Of a DNA stretch of 43,056 nt, positions 9,119-17,000 are shown piece by piece. Made by a program: the position numbers and the translations under genes. The notes under the pieces are model-generated. The model was not told the origin of the DNA. It made no database searches and was given only the letters and a program-made list of their open reading frames with translations. Origin of the DNA: K189A clade bacterium (GTDB lineage Bacteria > Pseudomonadota > Gammaproteobacteria > Pseudomonadales > Azotimanducaceae); assembly GCA_018607725.1 (NCBI GenBank), contig JABBAY010000244.1, positions 1-43,056 on the forward strand, in the 5' to 3' direction. Numbering within the stretch: the stretch's first letter is position 1; each line of letters starts with the position of its first letter.

Positions 9119-9374
9119 TCGAGGTCCTGACTGTTGGCGCTGCCAGCACTTCTTTATTACCTGGGATAAACACCGTCCTTACGGCTGTCATGATATGGGT
9201 TTCAAATCGAAGGTGCTGCCGGCGACGGAAGTCTTTGCAGTGAATGGTGGGCATTGCTTATCATTCAAGCCAAAATCGACAGGTCCTGCCACTGACAACA
9301 GCCCCTCAGGCAGCCAGCGCCGGACCACCAAAGCAAACAAACATCTGGGTCAACATATCAACATTAAGGGCTAG
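9111..9374 (+). CDS. Small four-cysteine protein, probably metal-binding, function unknown
   Basis: From GTG at 9111 this frame gives 87 residues: CWRCQHFFITWDKHRPYGC, then MGFKSKVLPATEV and GGHCLSFKPK. The four cysteines (C-x2-C, YGC, HC) and the ordered aromatic and basic residues look like a conserved small metal-binding domain that I recall as widespread and uncharacterised in proteobacteria. The C-terminal ~30 residues are polar and probably disordered. The start lies inside the end of the preceding small membrane-protein gene (8-base overlap), so the longer frame from 9048 is unlikely to be the true one. No function is claimed. Confidence 0.65.
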   Translation: MANRGPDCWRCQHFFITWDKHRPYGCHDMGFKSKVLPATEVFAVNGGHCLSFKPKSTGPATDNSPSGSQRRTTKANKHLGQHINIKG

Positions 9375-9412
9375 TGTTGAGGGCGGCATTTAGGCATTCG
9401 CCGGGTGGGCGT

Positions 9413-9955
9413 CTAACCTTCTCGATCTAGCACCAACAAGAACGGCAGTTCAGTGTTTCTTGCCTGCCGGCAGTACATCGTGCCTTGAAACAGATAAGTC
9501 GAGCAGCGTAATGAATCGTGGCTCCAGGTTTCGCTGGAGGTCCAGTAGTTGTTGACCTCAATGCCCTTGAAGACGTTGGGGTTGACCGATGGGCTTTGGC
9601 AGGCTGATTGCTGAATAGACAGCATCTCTTCGTTGTTCGCGATCCGCCAGGCTTTACCTGATTTTTCAGCAAATTCCTGGGCATAGGCCATGGCACCATC
9701 CCAATCAAGTTTGGTCGGGTCGCCTTGGCAGCGGGCGCCACTAAAGCGCTGGCCCGCCGCGCAGCGATACCACAAGGTATTTGTCGCTGTTTGTTTCGCC
9801 AGGCCATTGTCATCAGTCATAAAGCCGCTGCGGTCACCAGGTTCGAAGTAGTCCAGGCAAGAGGGCGTGGTTGCATAAAAGTCGCAGCCCGCCAGGCCCA
9901 GACTGACGAGGACAAGGCCCAGCAGGTGGCGAGGTTGGATCATTGCGGTCAGCAT
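9413..9955 (-). CDS. Lipoprotein with DUF1566 (Lcl C-terminal) domain
   Basis: A 180-residue protein. The ATG at 9955 is preferred over the one at 9982 because AGGAG stands 10 bases before it. The N-terminus is a lipoprotein signal peptide: a hydrophobic stretch LLGLVLVSLG, then the lipobox LAGC with Cys at about residue 24. The mature part has LDWDGAMAYAQEF, WRIANNEEMLSI, NPNVFKG, NYWTSSETW and a closing LLVLDREG strand. This is the DUF1566 pattern seen in Legionella collagen-like protein C-terminal domains and many secreted proteobacterial proteins. It is probably outer-membrane or periplasmic. Several cysteines may form disulfides. Role unknown. Confidence 0.8.
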   Translation of the reverse strand: MLTAMIQPRHLLGLVLVSLGLAGCDFYATTPSCLDYFEPGDRSGFMTDDNGLAKQTATNTLWYRCAAGQRFSGARCQGDPTKLDWDGAMAYAQEFAEKSGKAWRIANNEEMLSIQQSACQSPSVNPNVFKGIEVNNYWTSSETWSHDSLRCSTYLFQGTMYCRQARNTELPFLLVLDREG

Positions 9956-10267
9956 AATGGGCGTCTCCTGCACCAAACACATTGTCAGGCGCCAGATGGT
10001 GGCTAATGACTTACCCTCAGAATAGTAAGTCGCGTGGGAGAGCGGTGCAACCTAAAACGCGGCACGTACCCCTTGATGGTTTTTTTGTTGTTGGTTGCAT
10101 TTGGTCGGAACGTTGTCATTAAGCACTGAACTTATCGGTATATGTGTCGATAGAACACGTAACCAAAGCCGGCCTTGCACTACAGGCTAATGCCGCTGGC
10201 AAATAAAAGTTCACAGAGGTATTGTCGCGTCTGGGAATTGAATTGCGACAAGTAAGGAGATAGAAGG
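9956..10267. promoter_or_regulatory. Divergent intergenic region, lipoprotein / pomA
   Basis: This 312-bp gap has no convincing gene. It contains the candidate sigma-28 promoter described separately and a strong SD (AAGGAG, 10255-10260) for pomA. Confidence 0.4.
10127..10153 (+). promoter_or_regulatory. Candidate sigma-28 (FliA) promoter for the pomA-pomB-pomB genes
   Basis: TGAACTTA (10127-10134), 11 bases, then GTCGATAG (10146-10153). Compared with the enteric consensus TAAAGTTT-N11-GCCGATAA this is 5/8 and 6/8. It is weaker than the flagellin promoters in this window but correctly spaced and placed 115 bp before the gene. Confidence 0.4.
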
Positions 10268-11023
10268 ATGGATATTGCGACGATTATTGGCCTGTTGGGC
10301 GCGTTCGGGCTGATTTTTTCAGCGATCAACGAGCCGATGGCGTTTGTAGACGTCCCATCGATTTTCATCGTTGTCTTAGGCTCCATCATGGTGGTGATGT
10401 TGCGGTCTTCTCTGGCAGAGTTTCTCGGCGCCATGGCCGTCATGGGCAAAACCTTTAAAAACAAGCTCGATAAGCCCGATGAATTGATTACGCAAATCGT
10501 CGAACTGGCCACCATCGCCCGTAAAGACGGTATGATCGCGTTAGAAGGCCAGGAAATACCCAACCCATTTCTCGCCAAGGCCATCGGCATGCTGGTAGAT
10601 GGGACTGATCCCGATATCATCAAAAAATCCTTGGAAAACGAAATTGACGCCACCAAGTTGCGCCATAAGATGGGCCAGAGCATTTTTTCAGCCTGGGGTG
10701 AAGTCGCGCCAGCGATGGGCATGATCGGCACTCTGATTGGACTGGTACAGATGCTCGGTAACATGTCAGATCCTAAGTCGATTGGCCCGGCGATGGCCGT
10801 GGCTCTGCTCACCACCATGTACGGGGCTATTCTTGCCAATGTCATTTGTTTGCCCATGGCGATGAAGTTGGGCAATCAGGCCGAACTTGAGGCCGCGCAG
10901 AGTAATTTGATTGTTGAAGGCGTCATGTTTATCCAGGGCGGCGGTAACCCGCGGGTTCTAAACGATTACTTAGGGTCCTTCGTTTCGCCGAAAATCAGGG
11001 CGAAACTCGGTGAGCCTGCCTAG
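10268..11023 (+). CDS. pomA: Flagellar motor stator protein PomA/MotA
   Basis: A 251-residue inner-membrane protein with four predicted helices: two near the N-terminus (residues about 3-20 and 28-46) and two at about 145-168 and 178-200. The N-terminus DIATIIGLLGAFGLI and the helix 3-4 region VAPAMGMIGTLIGLVQMLGNM and IGPAMAVALLTTMYGAILAN are characteristic of the PomA (sodium-type) branch of the MotA/ExbB family. The cytoplasmic loop carries the expected charged residues for torque transfer to FliG. A strong SD AAGGAG sits before the ATG. The first pomB starts 11 bp downstream. The ion (Na+ or H+) is inferred from family resemblance, not proven. Confidence 0.92.
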   Translation: MDIATIIGLLGAFGLIFSAINEPMAFVDVPSIFIVVLGSIMVVMLRSSLAEFLGAMAVMGKTFKNKLDKPDELITQIVELATIARKDGMIALEGQEIPNPFLAKAIGMLVDGTDPDIIKKSLENEIDATKLRHKMGQSIFSAWGEVAPAMGMIGTLIGLVQMLGNMSDPKSIGPAMAVALLTTMYGAILANVICLPMAMKLGNQAELEAAQSNLIVEGVMFIQGGGNPRVLNDYLGSFVSPKIRAKLGEPA

Positions 11024-11034
11024 GGGCTGTCCAG

Positions 11035-12222
11035 ATGTCGGAAACAGATGTGGAGCCAGTCCCCAGCGGTGAGTTACTGCTGGAGCCTGAGGAGGAAAAG
11101 CCCGAAGAGTGCGAGGAGTGTCAATCAGGCGCGCCCGCCTGGATGGCCACTTTTGCCGATATGGCGACCTTGTTGATGGCCTTTTTCGTGCTGATTTTGT
11201 CCTTTGCTGATACGGAAGTACCGAAGTTCAACCAAATCAATGGCTCTATGAAAATGGCCTTTGGTATCAAAAAAATCACGCCGACAATCACCATCCCTTC
11301 GGGTCGCAGTTTACTGGTCGAAGACTTTACGCCGGCAGTTGCGGCGCCTACGGTCGTCAAAACCAAGGTGCAGATGGCCAAGAATCCAACCGCAAAACTG
11401 ATTCAAAAGAAAACCTCTGATGAGGCTGAAGATTTTGAGATTGAAAAAGCCTTTCGCAGTGTTGAGGCAGCGTTGGCAGAAGAAATAGAAGGCGGGCAGG
11501 TGACCGTGCGCGTCAAAGACGACAAAGTGGTGGTTGAGCTGCAAGCCGAAACTTCCGCTGGCGGCGCCGGTGGGGAAGGTCAAAGCACGGTCAGCACAGG
11601 GGCTGTATCGCAGCGAACCCTCGATATTGCGGCCAAGGTGGCTACGATCCAGTCAACCACAGCCGCTGAAGTGCAACTCTTTGCCGGTGCTACAGCCGAA
11701 GCGGCCGCATCGAACGGTCAGGGTGCCCGCAGTGACTCGGGTCGCGGTGCTGAATCCGGGGGGGTAGACCAGGCGGTGAGCGTGGATACGCGGCTTGAAA
11801 AAATTCGCTTGGAGCTTGACCAACAAATCAACCAAGGTTTAGTGGCGGTCGAGAAAGTCGGTGATGCCATCATGATTCGCCTCGAAGGTCAGGGTTCGTT
11901 TATCTCTGGCAGTGCGGATTTACAGCCGCAGTTTATGAGCCTTTTGGCGCGAGTCGGACGCACCGTGAGTGATAGCAGCGGGGGTATCCGAATCGAGGGT
12001 CACACCGATAATGTCCCCATTGCCTTCAGTGACCGCTTTAAGTCAAATTGGGATCTGTCAGCGGCACGTTCGGCATCGGTTGCCTCTTACATCACCGGCT
12101 CAGGTATTGATCAAGGCCGCGTGACCGTTGCTGGATTTGCCGACACCCGACCCCTGGAAAGTAATGATACGCCTGCAGGCCGGGCAAAAAATCGACGCAT
12201 CGAGATCATCGTAGAGGGCTGA
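11035..12222 (+). CDS. pomB: Flagellar motor stator protein PomB/MotB, first copy
   Basis: A 395-residue protein. A short acidic cytoplasmic tail with CEEC (26-29) is followed by the single membrane helix (about 36-57), which carries the ion-binding aspartate D42 in ATFADMATLLMAFF. A long periplasmic linker comes next. The C-terminal OmpA-like peptidoglycan-binding domain spans about 280-395 (IEGHTDNVPIAFSDRF, LSAARSASVA, GFADTRPL, NRRIEIIVEG). It is about 80 residues longer than typical PomB or MotB because of the linker, which seems to contain a partial copy of the segment that precedes the OmpA domain (about 140-180 versus 254-295). It lies directly after pomA and would form the stator with it. 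Confidence 0.92.
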   Translation: MSETDVEPVPSGELLLEPEEEKPEECEECQSGAPAWMATFADMATLLMAFFVLILSFADTEVPKFNQINGSMKMAFGIKKITPTITIPSGRSLLVEDFTPAVAAPTVVKTKVQMAKNPTAKLIQKKTSDEAEDFEIEKAFRSVEAALAEEIEGGQVTVRVKDDKVVVELQAETSAGGAGGEGQSTVSTGAVSQRTLDIAAKVATIQSTTAAEVQLFAGATAEAAASNGQGARSDSGRGAESGGVDQAVSVDTRLEKIRLELDQQINQGLVAVEKVGDAIMIRLEGQGSFISGSADLQPQFMSLLARVGRTVSDSSGGIRIEGHTDNVPIAFSDRFKSNWDLSAARSASVASYITGSGIDQGRVTVAGFADTRPLESNDTPAGRAKNRRIEIIVEG

Positions 12223-12270
12223 CCAGCCCCTGAAAATCAAGAGCGTAAAAATGAGTGTGGGAAAAATAGC

Positions 12271-13455
12271 GTGACAGAAGCAGAACTCCCAGAAGAGGCG
12301 GAGGCAGAGGACGTTGTTCCTAAGCTTAAGCGCCCGCCGCCGCTACCGGCGCCTGATCCCGACTGCGAGGAGTGCAAGTCGGGCGCGCCTGCGTGGATCG
12401 CCACCTTTGCCGATATGGCGACGCTGTTGATGGCGTTCTTTGTGCTTATTTTGTCCTTTGCCCATATGAATGTGCCGAAATTCAAGAATGTCAGCGGTAC
12501 TATGAACTCCACCTTTGGTGTGCAGCGCTCGGTGCCAGTCGTTGAGCCGCCGACCGCAGACAATATCATCGCGCAGAATTACCGAACTGCCAGGGTTGAG
12601 CCGTCACTGAGCAAGACCATTGAAGAACAAAAAACCGACGAGCCCCAGCCCGATGACGTCGAGCTAAAAACCGATGTGGGCCAAGGTGCTTCCAGTACCA
12701 ATGCCGATGTCGAGACGGTTACCAAGGCCCTGGCGCGAGAAATCGCCGAAGGCAAGGTCAAAGTGACCGAAGGCCGCGATAAGGTCATTGTCGAGGTCGT
12801 CAGCGAGCGTCGGGCTGGCACCAGTGGCGGCGACACCGCCGGTAGTCCCGAAGGTCAGATCAGCCAGGAAAGCATTGACTTGTATGCCAAGGTAGCTGCA
12901 GCGCAGGCCACGGTCAAGTCGGCAGTACAGGTCTTTGATGGGCAAGCGCCAGATCAAAACAGTGGTGAGCTGGCTGGTGCGCAAGGCGAGCAAGCTGCGC
13001 GGCAGCAACAGGTGCAAGACCAGTACGAACAGATTCGCGCTAACTTGGCCAATGAGATCAATCAGGGTCTGGCGGAAGTCGAGCGCGATGGCGACAAGAT
13101 TATCGTGCGGTTGGCAGAAAAGGGTTCCTTTCGCAGTGGTGATGCTGAACTGGCTCGAGATTTCAAACCCTTGCTAGATAAAGTCGGGGCTTCAATCAGC
13201 GGATCCAAAGGCTTGGTCACCATAGAAGGCCATACGGATAATATACCCATCGGCTTCAGCGACCGTTTTAATACCAATTGGGATCTGTCGGCGGCCAGGT
13301 CAGCGGCGGTGGCCGACTACTTGTTGGATGCCAACCTGGTGCAGACCGGCAATTTGAATGTGGTGGGCTACGCGGATACCAAGCCCGTTGAGCCCAACAC
13401 CTCGGCTGCCGGTCGCGCAAAAAATCGTCGTATCGAGATTATTCTCGGCGGTTAG
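12271..13455 (+). CDS. Flagellar motor stator protein PomB/MotB, second copy
   Basis: A 394-residue paralogue of the preceding gene with the same order: CEEC motif (32-35), membrane helix with ion-binding D48 (IATFADMATLLMAFF), long linker, and OmpA domain (IEGHTDNIPIGFSDRF, LSAARSAAVA, GYADTKPV, NRRIEIILGG). All residues expected for a working B-subunit are present, so this is not an obvious pseudogene. The start is GTG at 12271, whose GTGA overlaps the stop of a 7-codon frame beginning at 12251. No in-frame ATG lies before the conserved helix. The N-terminal tail is acidic, then proline-rich (RPPPLPAPDP). The 48-bp gap from the first copy suggests one transcript. Confidence 0.9.
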   Translation: MTEAELPEEAEAEDVVPKLKRPPPLPAPDPDCEECKSGAPAWIATFADMATLLMAFFVLILSFAHMNVPKFKNVSGTMNSTFGVQRSVPVVEPPTADNIIAQNYRTARVEPSLSKTIEEQKTDEPQPDDVELKTDVGQGASSTNADVETVTKALAREIAEGKVKVTEGRDKVIVEVVSERRAGTSGGDTAGSPEGQISQESIDLYAKVAAAQATVKSAVQVFDGQAPDQNSGELAGAQGEQAARQQQVQDQYEQIRANLANEINQGLAEVERDGDKIIVRLAEKGSFRSGDAELARDFKPLLDKVGASISGSKGLVTIEGHTDNIPIGFSDRFNTNWDLSAARSAAVADYLLDANLVQTGNLNVVGYADTKPVEPNTSAAGRAKNRRIEIILGG

Positions 13456-13655
13456 TGCTTATTCACCGGGGTAATGCGTGGGGATCCTTGCGCAGGTCTA
13501 CGCGTGAGGCTGGCAAGTTCAGTGCTCAGTGCGCGGAGACTCTTGCCATCACTAGCAACCGGCATTACTGAAGTCTCAGGTCAAAGTTGCCGGTCCTCGT
13601 CACACCACGATAAAAGGCGACTTTGTAGCTGAGAGACCAGGCGCTGGCGCAGCGT

Positions 13656-13675
13656 CGCCTGCCAGCAGGCAGGCG
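13656..13675 (+). terminator. GC-rich hairpin downstream of the second pomB (possible terminator, no U-tract)
   Basis: CGCCTGCC-AGCA-GGCAGGCG forms a perfect 8-bp stem with a 4-base loop. No T-run follows, so it is not a classic intrinsic terminator. It may stabilise the transcript 3' end or act with Rho. Confidence 0.35.
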
Positions 13676-13889
13676 CATTGAGCAATCGTCTTCATTCAGC
13701 GCATTCAGCAATTAAGGTCAGCTTTTGTCACAAAGCGGGCAAGTGTGGGTCGACAGACGGCCGGCAGCGCTGCAAAACGGCTCCGCTAAAGTCGCTAGCT
13801 CGACGACAGACAGCTTCTCTGGCGATGATGGCGCAAGCCCAAGGCTACTTAACAAGACGCCTAAAACGACATTAATAAAACCTAATTAC

Positions 13890-13916
13890 TACAGTATTGG
13901 TGGTTTCGGCCGATTG
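13890..13916 (+). promoter_or_regulatory. Sigma-28 (FliA) promoter of flagellin 1
   Basis: TACAGTAT (13890-13897), exactly 11 bases, GCCGATTG (13909-13916). This matches TAAAGTTT-N11-GCCGATAA at 6/8 in each box. The -10 box is identical to that of flagellin 2. Transcription would start near 13923, giving a leader of about 155 nt. Confidence 0.75.
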
Positions 13917-14015
13917 GTATTTGTGTACAACAACATCAAAGCGGAGTTGGTGCTCGAGTAGCAAAGGTCATGGCACAGATAGTGATCCCCGTTGCCCCCG
14001 CAATTAGCTCGTACA

Positions 14016-14059
14016 TAAGGCCATGTGGCCACCCGTAAGATTACCATATGGCCGCCTTA
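14016..14059 (+). promoter_or_regulatory. Leader hairpin just upstream of the flagellin 1 ribosome-binding site
   Basis: TAAGGC+CATGTGG (14016-14028) can pair with CCATATG (14044-14050) and GCCTTA (14054-14059). The result is a 13-bp stem with one G-U pair, a 3-base bulge (GCC, 14051-14053) and a 15-base loop. It ends about 5 bases before the SD CCGGAG. It could affect mRNA stability or translation. Confidence 0.4.
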
Positions 14060-14078
14060 GGTAGCCCGGAGAATGACA

Positions 14079-17000
14079 ATGAGTGTAATTAATACCAACG
14101 TTAACGCCATTCAGGCACAAACCTCGCTGGTTAAAAACGAACGCGCCATGTCGGCGACTATGGAGCAACTGTCGACCGGTAAGCGGATCAACTCTGCTGC
14201 TGACGATGCTGCCGGTTTGGCCATTGCTTCAAAAATGACTTCACAGATCCGCGGTCTCGATCAGGCCGTGCGCAACATCAATGATGCGGTTTCAATGATT
14301 CAAACCGCTGAAGGCGCGACAGGCGAAATCACCAATATGCTGCAGCGCATGCGTGAATTAGCCGTGCAGACAGCCTCCGGCACCAACACCGCAGACGATC
14401 AAGCCAATATCGAAGCTGAATTCCAGGCGCTGCTGACGGGTATCGATGATGTCGCTGACTCTACCCAATGGAACGGCAAGAACATTCTTGATGGCTCTCA
14501 GGCTGCAACGTCTTTTCAGATCGGCGCGAACGGCGGCCAGACCATGACCGTGAATCTCGGCAACTTACAGACCGACGCTTTTATCGCCGGCACGCCAGGC
14601 TCTGTTAGTGTGACCCAAACCGATGCGGAAATTGCTGCTTTGGTGTCGATTAAAGTGGGTACTACGACCGTCACAGGCGCCGCTTTAGAAGCTGCTACAG
14701 ACGACGCTTCACTTGCAGCTGCTTTGAATGCAGATGCAGACTTCAGTGCCAAGTACACCGCCGCATCAACAGGCAATGTGCTGACAGTGTCTGAGAACGC
14801 CGATACGGTGTCCAGTGGTGTGGCCCTGACGATCACGGCTGCCAATGCTGCCGGTGATGATTTTGCCAGCGTGGCGGGTACCGTGACTCAGGCCGTCACC
14901 GACCAAGAGATCACTGAATTAACCTCCATCACAGTCGGTAGCGTAACCGTCAATAGTGCTGCCTTGTTGGCGGCCACAGACGAAGCGGGTTTTGTTGCCG
15001 CGTTGAATGCCGATACTGATTTTAGCGCGCTGTATACAGCGACTGGCGATGGTGCTGGTACTCTGACAGTGACCGAAACAGAAGGTAACTACACGAATGC
15101 AGCTATTGAGATCACTGCGGTGATTGGTGCTCAGCCCGACCTGATTGCTGCAGAAGTGGCTACAGCTGGCTCGCCGGGGACTTCGGTCATCACGCCGACT
15201 GGCGCTGAAGTTGCAGCGCTGACGTCTTTGACCGTAGGTGCCGTAACTGTTAATAGCGCAGCCCTGCTGGCCGCCACAGACGCAGCAACACTCTCTTCGG
15301 CGTTAAATGCCGATGCGGGTTTCAGTGCGGTTTATACCGCTTCTGAGTCGAGCGGCGAGCTGACTATTACTGAAAATGCTGGTAATTTCTCTAGTGCTCT
15401 TACCATCGTCGGTGACACCGGTGTCGCGAGCACCGCAACTCAGAGTTTTGCCAGTGGTGAGATTGCTAATTTACGCTCTATGACCGTGGGTAGTACGACA
15501 GCTGTGACTAGCGCAGCGTTGCTGGCCGCCACTGATGTGACGAGCCTTGCGGCGGCTTTGAATGCTGAAACGGGTACAGGCAATTTTGCGGAACAATTCA
15601 CCGCTTCAGTGTCGGGTTCTGATCTGCTGATTACTGAAAATGCGGGACAAGAGACGGTAACCCCCATCACTGTCACCAAAATAACTGGGGATGCCATCGC
15701 ATCAACAGAAGCCGCCACGGCGGGTACCGCAGGATCCGTTAGTCAGTTAGTGACTGACCCCGAAATCGTCGCTTTAGAGAGCTATACCGTTGGCGCTGTG
15801 ACGGTGAACAGTCAATTGTTATCGGATGCGACGGATGAAGCGGAGTTCGTTGCTGCATTGAACGCAGATGCGGGATTCAGTGCGGTCTATACTGCAGTAG
15901 GCGATGGTGCATCGAATGTTACGATCACCGAGAAAGCCGGTAATATCACGAACGCAGCTATCGCCGTTAGTAGTGTCGCGCTGGCAGCTACGGACTTCGC
16001 TGCCACTGAAGCTAACACCCAGACCAGTGTGCCTGCTGTCCAGGGATCGGTCACTGACGCCGGTTTTACTAACGCGGAGATCGCTGATCTAACGGCTGTT
16101 GTTGCGGGAGGTATCAGTGTCACTGTATCCGGTCTTACTGATATTGACTCTTTAACTGACGCGTTGAATCTGGATGCGACTTTTGCGGCGTCCTATGTCG
16201 CATCGTCGGTTGGCTCTGGCCTGGTCATTACAGAAGCTGTGGGTTCGGAGACTGCGGCTGATATCACGCTGACGTATACTGATGGGGGTAACTCTACTCA
16301 TACGCCAAGTTTGACTCAAGCTAATGGAACAGTCGAGGTTCTTGGTATCGACACGTTGGTGACCACTGACGCTGAGATTGCAGCGGCGCAAACGATGACA
16401 GTTGGTGGCGTCGCCGTTGACGTGAGTGCGGCTACGAACGAATCGACTTTGGTATCCACCTTGAACGGTGACTCGAATTTTGCGGCGAGATATGTCGCCA
16501 GCTCTACTGGCGCCAACAACCTGACGCTGACTGAAGTTGCTGGTCAAGCGCAGGGGTCTGACACCGTCATCACGCGTACGTCAAACACTATTACCACTGG
16601 TATCTCGGCTTCGGCTTCGGCGATAGCAGGTGTCGAAGGCACTGTCACGCGGGATATCACTGATGCTGAAATCACGGCGCTGGAAAGTATCACGATTGGT
16701 GGTATTAGCGTCGCGACTGCGGGTGTCACGAGCGCGACGAATATGGCGGCGTTGACCACAGCGTTAAACGCTGATTCGACCTTCGCTGCTTCCTATGTTG
16801 CCACTTCAGTGAATAATACACTGACAGTGACAGAGCAAGCGGCTGCAATGACGACGGATGCTATCGCGACCAGCGGTGTGGTGATCTCTGCAGACGAAGC
16901 GTTTACATCGGCTGTAACAGCGGGCACAACAGGTGTTGTTGCGACGGATGCTTTCACGAGTGAAGTTGCGACTGTCGCTGTTGCCGGTAGTGTGACGCAG

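Larger units (their letters stand above)
13456..14072. other. 617-bp intergenic region before flagellin 1
   Basis: No gene is supported. The short frames here have no family features. The stretch holds a perfect 8-bp GC-rich hairpin (13656-13675), the sigma-28 promoter of flagellin 1 (13890-13916) and a leader hairpin (14016-14059). Nothing else was recognised. Confidence 0.6.

Noticed and set aside
13678-13961. Two short plus-strand frames in the spacer before flagellin 1
   Set aside because: They have no homology-like features, no SD and overlap the sigma-28 promoter.
13971-13986. TGGCAC upstream of flagellin 1 as a sigma-54 promoter
   Set aside because: The -12 part reads GTGAT rather than TTGCA, without the essential GC. 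It may be a decayed site but is not supported as a promoter.
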